DNA of 59,182 bases from BP-133 sp040756995 (lineage in GTDB: Bacteria; Actinomycetota; Acidimicrobiia; IMCC26256; BP-133), in contig JBFLYK010000038.1 in the NCBI GenBank assembly GCA_040756995.1, forward strand, positions 1 to 59,182, given 5' to 3'. The notes beneath the pieces were generated by a model. The model did no database searches. It had not been told where the DNA came from and was given only the letters and a program-made list of their open reading frames with translations. A program made the position numbers and the translations under genes. Of this stretch, positions 50,686 to 58,810 are shown piece after piece; positions within the stretch are counted from its first letter, which is position 1, and each line of letters starts with the position of its first letter.

Positions 50686-52392
50686 ATGTCAGAACCGTCC
50701 AGTAACCCGTTGCTCGACCCCGGAGTCGGACGGAGGGTGAGCTACCTGCCGACGCGCCTGATCACCGCCGCCGAGCGTGGCGGGACCATCACCTTCCTGG
50801 CCGGCGACGGCCCCGGGGACCGGGTGGAGTGGGCGGTCCTCCACGAAGAGGCGAAGGCCATGGCCGTGGCCCTCACCCGCCGGGGCGTCGGACCGGGCGC
50901 CCACGTCGCCCTCCTCGGCCCCACGTCCCGGGCGTTCGTCACCGCCATCCAGGCCACGTGGCTGGCCGGCGCCACCGTGGTGGTGCTCCCGCTGCCGATG
51001 CGGATGAGCTCACTGGAGGACTTCGTGGCCGCCACCCGGACCCGCGTCCGGGCGGCCGACACCACGCTCGTGGTGGCCGACCCGATGCTGGCCGGTTTCA
51101 TCCAGCCCGAGCCGGGCGACCCGCCGGTGGTGCTCCTCCCCGATCTGACCGGCGACGCCAGCGACCCCTGGGCCTGGGAGGCCCCCAAGGAGGACCCCTC
51201 GGCGCTGGCCATCCTGCAGTTCACCAGTGGGTCGACGGCCGACCCCAAGGGCGTGATGCTGCCCCACGCCACGATCTGCGCCAACCTCGACGCCATCGCC
51301 GACGCCGCCGGCCTCGACCCCGCCGACGACGTCCTGTGCAGCTGGCTGCCGCTGTACCACGACATGGGCCTCATCGGGCTGCTCACCCTGGCCATGACCA
51401 CCGGCACCGACCTGGCGCTGGCTTCACCGCAGGACTTCCTGGCCGCTCCGGCCCGGTGGATGGAATGGATGTCGGAGCACCGGGCCACCGCCACCGCCGG
51501 CCCCAACTTCTCCTACGCCCTGGCCGCCCGGGCCCTGCGCCGCTTCGCTCCCGGCACCCTCGACCTGTCGCGCTGGCGGATCGCGCTGAACGGCGCCGAG
51601 GCCGTCGATCCCAAGGCGGTCAACGACTTCGTGGCCGCCGGCGCCCCCCACGGTCTCCGGCCCGGAGCGGTGTTCCCGGCCTTCGGCATGGCCGAGGCGA
51701 CGCTGGCCGTGACCTTCCCCGAACCCGGCCGGGGGCTGCGAACCGACCCCATCGACCGGCGGGTGCTGGAAACCGATGCCTACGCCGCCCCCGCCGACCC
51801 CGACTCCGAGGGCACCCGGCATCTCGTGCTGCTCGGCCGGCCCGTCCCCGGCCTCGAGATCCGCATCGTCGACCCGGTGACGGGTGACGTCCGGGGTGAC
51901 CGGGAGGTGGGCGAGCTGGAGATCCGCGGTTCGTCGGTCACCACCGGCTACTACCGCCGGCCCGACGCCACCGAGGCCGCCTTCCACGACGGCTGGCTCC
52001 GCTCCGGCGACCTGGGTTACCTCGTCGACGGCGAGCTGGTGATCTGCGGCCGCATCAAGGACCTGATCATCGTCGGCGGCCGCAACGTCTACCCCGAGGA
52101 CGTCGAGCGGGCCGCCGCCTCGGTCGAGGGAGTCCGGGCCGGCAACGTCATCGCCTTCTCGGTCCACGGCCGGCGGGGCAAGGAGGCCCTGGTCGTGGTG
52201 GCCGAGTCGAAGGACGCCGACCTCGACGCGGTGCGGGCGGCGGTGGCCGGCCGGGTCCGGGAGGTCGTCGGCCTGCCCCCCGAGGAGGTCGTGCTGGTCG
52301 AGCCCGGGACGCTGCCCAAGACGTCGTCGGGCAAGCTCCAGCGTCAGCTGTGCCGGTCCCGCTACCTGAGCGCGGCCCTGACTGCCCGCTGA
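50686..52392 (+). CDS. fatty acyl-AMP ligase (FAAL-like)
   Basis: 568 residues. A3 motif ILQFTSGSTADPKGVML is near residue 180, followed by LCSWLPLYHDMGLIGLL, the phrase typical of fatty acyl-AMP ligases. A5 is FGMAEATLAVTF, A7/A8 WLRSGDLGYLVDGELVICGRIKD is intact, and DLIIVGGRNVYPEDVE leads to the C-terminal domain with LPKTSSGKLQR (catalytic Lys). It activates a fatty acid as acyl-AMP, normally for transfer to a carrier protein. ATG 50686 has an AAAGGGA site. It opens a lipid gene set followed by an acyl reductase-HAD fusion. It differs from the eroded ligase at 270-1601, where these motifs are lost. Confidence 0.88.
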   Translation: MSEPSSNPLLDPGVGRRVSYLPTRLITAAERGGTITFLAGDGPGDRVEWAVLHEEAKAMAVALTRRGVGPGAHVALLGPTSRAFVTAIQATWLAGATVVVLPLPMRMSSLEDFVAATRTRVRAADTTLVVADPMLAGFIQPEPGDPPVVLLPDLTGDASDPWAWEAPKEDPSALAILQFTSGSTADPKGVMLPHATICANLDAIADAAGLDPADDVLCSWLPLYHDMGLIGLLTLAMTTGTDLALASPQDFLAAPARWMEWMSEHRATATAGPNFSYALAARALRRFAPGTLDLSRWRIALNGAEAVDPKAVNDFVAAGAPHGLRPGAVFPAFGMAEATLAVTFPEPGRGLRTDPIDRRVLETDAYAAPADPDSEGTRHLVLLGRPVPGLEIRIVDPVTGDVRGDREVGELEIRGSSVTTGYYRRPDATEAAFHDGWLRSGDLGYLVDGELVICGRIKDLIIVGGRNVYPEDVERAAASVEGVRAGNVIAFSVHGRRGKEALVVVAESKDADLDAVRAAVAGRVREVVGLPPEEVVLVEPGTLPKTSSGKLQRQLCRSRYLSAALTAR

Positions 52393-52429
52393 GCGCTGTT
52401 TCGATCGGTTTGAATGCTAGAAACGGCGC
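52393..52429 (+). terminator. hairpin between the ligase and the reductase genes
   Basis: GCGCTGTTTC (52393-52402) pairs with GAAACGGCGC (52420-52429), 10 bp with one G-U, around a 17-nt loop, immediately after the ligase stop. It could be an attenuator or processing site. The loop also contains possible promoter sequence. Confidence 0.4.
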
Positions 52430-52459
52430 GATGCAGTCCCGCGCCTCGAGACGCCGCCG

Positions 52460-54766
52460 GTGATCGCCGACGCACTGGCCGGCCGGCGGATCGCCGTCAC
52501 CGGAGCCACCGGCTTCCTGGGGACGGCCCTGGTCGAACGGCTCCTCCGCTCGGTTCCCGGCTGTGAAGTGCTGCCCCTGGTCCGGCCCGGCCGGCGGGCC
52601 GGGGCCGCCGAGCGGGTCCGGCGCGACATTCTCCGCAACGACGCCTTCGACCGGCTGCGCCGGGAGTGGGGCGACCGGTTCGACGCCGAGATCGCCCGCC
52701 GGGTGCGGCCGCTGGGCGGCGACGTCTCCGTCGACGGCCTGGGCCTGAACGACGCCGACCGGGAGGCGCTGGCCGGGGTCGACGTCGTCATCCACTCGGC
52801 CGCCGCCGTGTCCTTCGACTCGCCGCTGGACGCCGCCGTCGCCGTCAACCTGCTCGGCCCGTCGCGGGTGGCGCAGGCGCTGACGGCCGCCGGCTCGGGA
52901 GCCCACCTGGTGGCGGTGTCGACCGCCTACGTGGCCGGCAACCGCCGGGGGGAGGCCCCCGAGGCGCTGTTGAGCGACACGCTGTTCTCCACCGAGGCGA
53001 ACTGGCGGGCGGAGGTGGCCGGCGCCGAGCGGGCCCGGGCCGACGCCGACGCCGAGAGCCGCCGGCCCGAGATGCTCAAGCGGTTCATGAAGGCGGCTCG
53101 GGCCGAGCTGGGCGCGGCCGGCACGCCGCTGCTGGCCGGCCGGGCGGAGCGGCTGCGGGAACAGTGGGTCGACGACCGGCTGGTCGAGCTGGGCCGGGCC
53201 CGGGCCGCGGCGCTGGGCTGGCCCGACGCCTACGCCTACACGAAGGCCCTGGGAGAGCGGGCGCTGGCCGAGACCCGGGGCGACGTGCCGGTCAGCATCG
53301 TGCGGCCGTCGATCATCGAGTCGGCCCTGGCCGAGCCCTACCCCGGCTGGATCCGCGGCTTCCGCATGGCCGAGCCGGTCATCATCTCCTACGCCCGCGG
53401 GCTGCTGAAGGAGTTCCCCGGCCTGCCCGAGGGGGTCGTCGACGTGATCCCGGTCGACATGGTGGTGGCCGCCACCCTGGCGGTGGCCGCCGGGGAGGCG
53501 CCGGCGGAGCCGGTCGTCTACCAGGCGGTGACCGGCAGCCGGAACCCGCTCAAGTACCGCACCCTGGTCGATCTGGTGCAGGACTGGTTCTCGGCCCGGC
53601 CGCTCTACGACGACGCCGGGCAGCCGATCGTCGTGCCCGACTGGTCGTTCCCCGGCCGGGGCAAGGTCCGCCGGCAGCTGAACCGGGCGGTGAAAGGGCT
53701 CTCCGCCGCCGAGAAGGCGGTCGGGCACCTGCCGGTGCGGGGCGCCCGGGCCGACTTCGCCGCCCGGCTCGAGGAGCGGCGCACCCAGGCCGAGCGGGCC
53801 CTCGGCTACGTCGAGCTCTACGGCGCCTACGTGGAGACCGAGGCCCGCTTCGACGACCGGCGGCTGGCGGCGCTGTGGGAGACGCTGCCGGCGGCCGACC
53901 GGGCGGCGTTCAACTTCGATCCCCGCAGCATCGACTGGGAGACCTATGTCAGCCAGGTCCACCTGCCGTCGATCGTCCACCACGCCCGGGTGCGGACGAA
54001 GCCGGGGGCCAAGGGGGGCCTGTCCCGCCGTGACCGGGGGCGGCGGGCCGTGCTGTCGCCCGACCGCACGCTGGCCGTCTTCGACCTGGAGAACACGCTG
54101 GTGGCCTCCAACGTGGTCGAGTCGTACTCCTGGCTGGCCAGCCGGCGGATGGACACGAGGCAGCGGGTGCGGTTCGTGGCCCGCATGCTGTCGGAGGCGC
54201 CGTCGCTGCTGGCGCTCGACCGGCGGGACCGGGGCGACTTCCTGCGCCACTTCTACCGCCGCTACGACGGCGCTCCCGCCGACCGCCTGCGGGCCGACGC
54301 CTGGGAGCTGTTCTCCGATCTGCTGCTGGAGAAGTCGTTCCCCGAAGGGTTGCGCCGGGTGCGGGAGCACCGCCGGTTGGGTCACCGGACGGTGCTGTTG
54401 ACCGGGGCGCTCGACTTCGTGATCGAGCCGCTGCGGCCGTTGTTCGACGACGTCGTGTCGGCTTCGCTCGACGAGCGGGACGGGCGCCTCACCGGCGAGC
54501 TGATCTCGGTGCCGCCGACGGGGGAGGCCCGGGCGCTGCTTCTGGCCCAGTACGCCGCCGCCAACGACCTGTCGTTGAGCGACGCCGTGGCCTACGCCGA
54601 TTCGGCGTCGGACCTGCCGATGCTGGAGTCGGTCGGTTTCCCGGTGGCGGTGAACCCCGAGCCGAAGCTCGCCACGATCGCCCGCCGCCGGGGCTGGCAC
54701 GTGGAGCACTGGTCCAAGGCCCCGGGCGGTCCGAGGCCCTTGCTTCCGATGGGAGCCCGACCGTGA
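52460..54766 (+). CDS. fatty acyl reductase fused to a HAD-IB phosphatase-like domain
   Basis: 768 residues. The N-terminal extended-SDR reductase (1-500) has VTGATGFLGTALVERLL, a VSTAYVAGN strand and the catalytic YAYTKALGE near residue 258, as in male-sterility-type fatty acyl-CoA reductases. A C-terminal HAD domain (about 530-760) has motif I FDLENTLV, motif II LLTGALDF and motif IV YADSASDLPML. In motif I the second Asp of DxDxT is Glu, which may lower phosphatase activity. The enzyme would reduce an acyl thioester to aldehyde or alcohol. The start GTG 52460 has no strong ribosome site. It lies between the AMP ligase and an alcohol dehydrogenase. Confidence 0.85.
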   Translation: MIADALAGRRIAVTGATGFLGTALVERLLRSVPGCEVLPLVRPGRRAGAAERVRRDILRNDAFDRLRREWGDRFDAEIARRVRPLGGDVSVDGLGLNDADREALAGVDVVIHSAAAVSFDSPLDAAVAVNLLGPSRVAQALTAAGSGAHLVAVSTAYVAGNRRGEAPEALLSDTLFSTEANWRAEVAGAERARADADAESRRPEMLKRFMKAARAELGAAGTPLLAGRAERLREQWVDDRLVELGRARAAALGWPDAYAYTKALGERALAETRGDVPVSIVRPSIIESALAEPYPGWIRGFRMAEPVIISYARGLLKEFPGLPEGVVDVIPVDMVVAATLAVAAGEAPAEPVVYQAVTGSRNPLKYRTLVDLVQDWFSARPLYDDAGQPIVVPDWSFPGRGKVRRQLNRAVKGLSAAEKAVGHLPVRGARADFAARLEERRTQAERALGYVELYGAYVETEARFDDRRLAALWETLPAADRAAFNFDPRSIDWETYVSQVHLPSIVHHARVRTKPGAKGGLSRRDRGRRAVLSPDRTLAVFDLENTLVASNVVESYSWLASRRMDTRQRVRFVARMLSEAPSLLALDRRDRGDFLRHFYRRYDGAPADRLRADAWELFSDLLLEKSFPEGLRRVREHRRLGHRTVLLTGALDFVIEPLRPLFDDVVSASLDERDGRLTGELISVPPTGEARALLLAQYAAANDLSLSDAVAYADSASDLPMLESVGFPVAVNPEPKLATIARRRGWHVEHWSKAPGGPRPLLPMGARP

Positions 54767-54809
54767 CCGCGTTCGCCGCTTCGGCCGCCTCCCGCCGCTC
54801 CCCCTCGTT

Positions 54810-54852
54810 CTGGCGTTCCTTTTCCGCTGATAGGGCGGAAATTGCACGCCAG
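54810..54852. repeat. 43-bp hairpin repeat, copy 1
   Basis: It begins CTGGCGTTCCTTTTCCGCT and ends in GCACGCCAG. The 5' 19 bases are identical in copy 2, 60 bp downstream. The arms are partly complementary (CTGGCG/CGCCAG, CCGCT/GGCGG). Confidence 0.75.
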
Positions 54853-54869
54853 TTCACGGCGCTCCTCAA

Positions 54870-54912
54870 CTGGCGTTCCTTTTCCGCTCATGCAGCGGTA
54901 AATGAACGCCAG
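54870..54912. repeat. 43-bp hairpin repeat, copy 2
   Basis: CTGGCGTTC pairs perfectly with GAACGCCAG at the outer end, and CCGCT with AGCGG near the loop (CATGC). It stands 21 nt before the alcohol dehydrogenase start and could act as an RNA structure or operator. Confidence 0.75.
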
Positions 54913-54932
54913 AACGGAAGGGGCGACAGCCG

Positions 54933-56117
54933 GTGAAGGCGCTGCGTTTCTCCCACTCCCTCCCGCGGTTTGCCGCAGCGAGGGTCGCCGGGTCTGTCAC
55001 TCCGGGCGGTGGGGCCCGCGTCGGGCCGCTGGCCCTGGTCGAGTCCGCCGAACCGGCCCGGCCGGGGCCGGAGTGGCAGCGGGTCCGGCCGATCCTGGCC
55101 GGGATCTGCGGGTCGGATCTGGCCACGGTGGCCGGGAAGTCGTCGCGGTACTTCGAGCCGATCGTGAGCTTCCCGTTCGTCCCCGGGCACGAGATCGTCG
55201 GCCTGACCGACGACGGCGCCCGCGTCGTGGTGGAGCCGGTGCTGGGTTGCGCCGCCCGGGACATCACGCCGCCCTGCCCGGCCTGCGCCGGAGGGTCGTC
55301 GGGCCGCTGCGAGCACCTCACCCTCGGCCATCTCAAGCCCGGGCTGCAGACGGGCTACTGCGCCGACACGGGCGGCGGGTGGTCGACGGCACTGGTGGCC
55401 CACGCCAGCCAGATCCACCGGGTGCCGGAAACCCTGTCCGACGAAGGGGCGGTGATGGTCGAGCCGGCCGCCTGCGCCGTGCACGCCGCGCTGCGGGCCC
55501 GGGTGCCGGGCGGCGGCCTGGTGGCGGTGCTCGGCGCCGGCACGCTCGGCCTGTGCGTGGTGGCCGCCCTGCGGCGCTTCGCCCTCCCCGGCACGATCAT
55601 CGCCGGGGCCAAACACCCCGACCAGCAACGGGAGGCCCGCCGCCTCGGCGCCGACGTGGCCGTGGCGCCCGGCGAGGTGAAACGGGCGGTGCGGCGGGCG
55701 GCCCGCTGCCAGGTGGTGGGGGAGCGGCTGTCCGGCGGCGCGGACGTCGTCCTCGACTGTGTGGGCAACGCGGCCTCGATCCACGAGGCGCTGGCCATCA
55801 CCCGCCCCGGCGGACGCGTGGTGCTGGTCGGCATGCCCGGTCCTGAGCGGCTCGACCTGGCGCCCTTGTGGCAGCGGGAGATCGAACTCGTCGGCGCCTA
55901 CGCCTACGGCACCGAGGAACTGCCCGACGGGCGGGCGGCGCGCACCTTCGATCTGGCCTTCGAGCTGTCGTCCGCCGCCGAGCTCGGCCGGCTCGTCTCG
56001 GCCCGTTATCCGCTGGAGCGCTACCGGGAGGCCATCGAGCACGCCGCCACCGCCGGCTCCCGGGGCGCGGTCAAGATCGTCTTCGAACCGTTTGCCGCAA
56101 AGGAGAAGCGGACTTGA
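54933..56117 (+). CDS. zinc-dependent alcohol dehydrogenase (MDR family)
   Basis: 394 residues. The catalytic zinc site is ILAGICGSDLATVAG and FPFVPGHEIVG (Cys, His, Glu). The structural zinc cysteines lie in ITPPCPACAGGSSGRCEHL. The cofactor motif is VAVLGAGTLGLCVVAAL near residue 200. There is an N-terminal extension (FAAARVAGSVTPGGGARVGP) that I also associate with other actinobacterial members. It interconverts an alcohol and an aldehyde, possibly the product of the upstream reductase. GTG 54933 follows GGAAGGGG and the second hairpin repeat. The stop overlaps the next start (TTGA), which begins a three-gene coupled unit. Confidence 0.88.
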   Translation: MKALRFSHSLPRFAAARVAGSVTPGGGARVGPLALVESAEPARPGPEWQRVRPILAGICGSDLATVAGKSSRYFEPIVSFPFVPGHEIVGLTDDGARVVVEPVLGCAARDITPPCPACAGGSSGRCEHLTLGHLKPGLQTGYCADTGGGWSTALVAHASQIHRVPETLSDEGAVMVEPAACAVHAALRARVPGGGLVAVLGAGTLGLCVVAALRRFALPGTIIAGAKHPDQQREARRLGADVAVAPGEVKRAVRRAARCQVVGERLSGGADVVLDCVGNAASIHEALAITRPGGRVVLVGMPGPERLDLAPLWQREIELVGAYAYGTEELPDGRAARTFDLAFELSSAAELGRLVSARYPLERYREAIEHAATAGSRGAVKIVFEPFAAKEKRT

Positions 56118-57697
56118 GCCGCCCCGGTTACGTCCTCGAGGTCGACCGCTCGACCCCGCCCGTCCTCTTCCACCACGGCGAGGGCTTCAGCCTCGAGCGG
56201 CTGCCGGTCGGGGCGCGGGTGATCTATCCCCCCGAGCCGGTGAAGGCCCTGCCGGATCCCGACGCCGCCGTCCGCCGGGCGCTCCTCGAGCCGCTGGGCA
56301 TGGACCCGCTGCCGGCCTACCTGCGGCCGGGCATGCGGCTCACGATCGCCTTCGACGACATCTCGTTGCCGCTCCCGCCGATGAGGCAGCCCGACAACCG
56401 GCAGCGGGTGATCGAGGCGGTGCTCGACCTGGCCGCCGCGGCCGGCGTCGACGACGTCGAGTTGATCTCGGCCACGGCGCTTCACCGCCGCATGACCGAC
56501 CCGGAGCTGAAGCACGCCGTCGGCAAGCGGGTCTTCGACGCCTTCGCTCCCCACGGGCTCCTCTACAACCACGACGCCGAAGACCCCGACGGCATGGAGC
56601 TCATCGGCCACACCGAGGAAGGGGAGCGGGTCGAGATCAACAAGCGGGCGGCGACATCGGACCTGCTGGTCTACGTCAACATCAATCTGGTGGCGATGGA
56701 CGGCGGGCACAAGAGCGTGGCCACCGGCCTGGCCGGTTACCCGAGCCTCAAGCACCACCACAACGTCCGGACGATGCAGCACAGCCGCTCGTTCATGGAC
56801 CAGCACCGCAGCGCGCTGCACTCATCCAACTGGCGGATGGGCCGGCTGCTGGCCCGGGAGGGCCCTCCGATCTTCCAGATCGAGACGACCCTCAACAACA
56901 ACACGTTCCCGAAGCCGTTCGACTTCCTGCAGCGCCGGGAGTGGGAGTGGTCGGCGCGGGACCGGGCCGCCTACGTGGCCGCCGCGTCGGGTCTCGAACG
57001 CATCCCCCGCAAGGCGGCCCGCCCGATCTTCCAGAGGATCCTCTCGCCCCACGCCATGAGCTCCGTGCAGGCCGGCGAGGTGGAAGCGGTGCACGCCGTC
57101 ACCACCGAGCACGTCTACCGGTCGCAACTGGTGCCGGTCGAGGGTCAGACCGACATCCTCACGATGGGGCTGCCCTACATCTGCCCCTACAACGTGAACT
57201 CGATCATGAACCCGATCCTGGTCATGTGCCTCGGGCTCGGCTACTTCTTCAACCTCTACCGGGGCAAACCCCTTGTGCGACAAGGGGGAGTGGTGATCAT
57301 GCACCACCCCACGCCGTGGGAGTTCCACCCCGTCCACCACCCGAGCTACCTCGACTTCTTCGAGCAGGTGCTGACGGAGACGACCGACCCGGCCGAGATC
57401 GAGGCCAAGTTCGAGGAGGACTTCGCCACCGACCCCTGGTACATCCACCTGTACCGGAAGAGCTACGCCTACCACGGCGTGCACCCCTTCTACATGTGGT
57501 ACTGGGGGGCGCACGCCCTGGAGCACCTCGGCGGCGTGATCATCGTCGGCGGCGACCCGAAAGCGGTGCGCCGCATGGGCTTCAAGCCGGCGTCGACCCT
57601 GCGGGACGCGCTGGAGATGGCCGAGGACGTCGTCGGTCGGGACCCTTCGATCACCCATCTTCATGCCCCGCCGCTCCTCATGGCGGACGTCACGTGA
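56114..57697 (+). CDS. LarA-like (nickel-pincer lactate racemase family) protein
   Basis: 527 residues, about 100 more than LarA. RLTIAFDDISLPLPPMR matches the LarA N-terminal nucleotide/pincer region. GVDDVELISATALHRRMTDPE and EINKRAATSDLLVYVN, then VAMDGGHKSVATGLAGYP carry the conserved Lys (GGHK, GGAK in LarA) and neighbouring His. HHPTPWEFHPVHHPSY near 400 is histidine-rich. LarA enzymes use a nickel-pincer cofactor for racemising hydroxy acids, and cofactor makers LarBCE are not in this window. The TTG start at 56114 overlaps the dehydrogenase stop and has an AAAGGAG site. A perfect palindrome lies inside at 57269-57287. Its substrate may be a lipid hydroxy acid. Confidence 0.78.
   Translation: MSRPGYVLEVDRSTPPVLFHHGEGFSLERLPVGARVIYPPEPVKALPDPDAAVRRALLEPLGMDPLPAYLRPGMRLTIAFDDISLPLPPMRQPDNRQRVIEAVLDLAAAAGVDDVELISATALHRRMTDPELKHAVGKRVFDAFAPHGLLYNHDAEDPDGMELIGHTEEGERVEINKRAATSDLLVYVNINLVAMDGGHKSVATGLAGYPSLKHHHNVRTMQHSRSFMDQHRSALHSSNWRMGRLLAREGPPIFQIETTLNNNTFPKPFDFLQRREWEWSARDRAAYVAAASGLERIPRKAARPIFQRILSPHAMSSVQAGEVEAVHAVTTEHVYRSQLVPVEGQTDILTMGLPYICPYNVNSIMNPILVMCLGLGYFFNLYRGKPLVRQGGVVIMHHPTPWEFHPVHHPSYLDFFEQVLTETTDPAEIEAKFEEDFATDPWYIHLYRKSYAYHGVHPFYMWYWGAHALEHLGGVIIVGGDPKAVRRMGFKPASTLRDALEMAEDVVGRDPSITHLHAPPLLMADVT
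57269..57287. repeat. perfect palindrome inside the larA-like gene
   Basis: CCCCTTGT-GCG-ACAAGGGG, 8-bp arms and a 3-nt loop, in frame and encoding KPLVRQGG. It may be the trace of a second small intragenic element, or chance. Confidence 0.45.
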
Positions 57698-58551
57698 GTC
57701 TCGTCCCCCGGCGCGGGTTTCCCTTGCGGGCCCCGACGTGGCCCGGCACCGTTCCCCGTCCTCCGGCGCCGAGCCGGACCGGGCTGGACTTCGACACCGG
57801 CTGGGCCCGCCAGCCGGCCGCCCGGCTGGCGCGAGCGGCGCTCCTCGACCTGGCCATCCGCCCTGCGGTCCATGTGCTGGCGTCGCCCACGGTCGACGGG
57901 CGGGAGCGGCTCGACGCCGTGGAGGCCCCGGTCATCTTCGCCGCCAACCACCACAGCCATGCCGACACCGGCCTACTCCTGTCGCTGCTGCCGGAGCGGT
58001 TCCGGCGCAAGACGGTGGTCGCCGCCGCCGCCGACTACTTCTTCGACCGGCGGGCCAAGGGCACGTTCCACGCCCTCACTTTCGGGGCCGTGCCGATGGA
58101 GCGGACGAAGGTCAACCGTCGTTCGGCGGAGGTGGCCACCGACCTGCTGGCCGACGGGTGGAGCCTGGTGATCTTCCCCGAAGGGGGCCGGAGCCCCGAC
58201 GGGTGGGCCCAGGAGTTCCGGGGCGGTGCCGCCTACCTGGCCGTGCGCTCCGGCCGGCCGGTGGTGCCGGTCTACATCGAGGGCACCCGCCAGATGTGGC
58301 CCAAGGGCCAGCGCCTGCCCCGGCCCCACAAGGTGACGGTGACGTTCGGCACGCCGATCTCGCCCGACCCGGGTGAGGACGCCCGGCGGCTCGCCGCCCG
58401 CATCGAGCGGGCCGTGGCCGCCCTGGCCGACGAGCGGGCCACCGACTGGTGGACGGCCCGGCGGCGGGCCGCCGACGGGACGACCCCCGCCATCAGGGGC
58501 CCGGAGGCGGCTCCGTGGCGGCGGCACTGGGCCCTCGGGCAACGGCGCTAG
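57694..58551 (+). CDS. 1-acylglycerol-3-phosphate acyltransferase-like protein (PlsC family)
   Basis: 285 residues. The acyltransferase blocks appear in order: I, ANHHSHADTGLLL with the HxxxxD pair near residue 93; II, AVPMERTK near 132; III, VIFPEGGRSPDG near 165; and IV, VVPVYIEGTRQM near 195. It transfers an acyl chain to a phospholipid precursor or another alcohol at the membrane. GTG 57694 overlaps the LarA-like stop (GTGA), so it is the third gene of the coupled unit. Thr follows the Asp in block I where many PlsC have Trp or Asn-Asp contexts. The acceptor is therefore not certain. Confidence 0.88.
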   Translation: MSLVPRRGFPLRAPTWPGTVPRPPAPSRTGLDFDTGWARQPAARLARAALLDLAIRPAVHVLASPTVDGRERLDAVEAPVIFAANHHSHADTGLLLSLLPERFRRKTVVAAAADYFFDRRAKGTFHALTFGAVPMERTKVNRRSAEVATDLLADGWSLVIFPEGGRSPDGWAQEFRGGAAYLAVRSGRPVVPVYIEGTRQMWPKGQRLPRPHKVTVTFGTPISPDPGEDARRLAARIERAVAALADERATDWWTARRRAADGTTPAIRGPEAAPWRRHWALGQRR

Positions 58552-58810
58552 GACCGCCATTCGTCCGGGGCCGGCGTCGCTCGGGAAACAATCGGACAAA
58601 TCTGCGGTTCGCCTCCGAACAGCGCGAATGCGGCACTGAGTGACAGCGTCAATTCGGTGGTTGGAGCGTTCGACCTCGGCAGCTGGGGAGGCGGACGCGT
58701 GACACACCGCCACGGTTGACGGAACCCACCGGGTCCCGCCGCCCGGCAAGTGACCCCACGTCAGTCAGTTCGTAGCAGCGCGCGTTCGCGTGTTCGTAGG
58801 AGGCACTCTC
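58552..58810. other. 259-nt region without a gene
   Basis: Between the acyltransferase stop and the last gene. I find no convincing terminator, tRNA or riboswitch. A TTGACG at 58716-58721 lacks a good -10 partner. The region probably holds the promoter and leader of the proline-rich repeat gene. Confidence 0.4.

Noticed and set aside
52148..54847. An 899-codon open frame on the minus strand opposite the reductase-HAD gene
   Set aside because: Composition is the His/Pro/Gly/Arg-rich mix expected from the complement of GC-rich codons. There are no motifs, and the plus-strand gene has intact domains throughout.
58552..58810. A riboswitch (for example c-di-AMP type) upstream of the proline-rich repeat gene
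   Set aside because: I could not match the conserved core of any riboswitch. A covariance-model search would be decisive.
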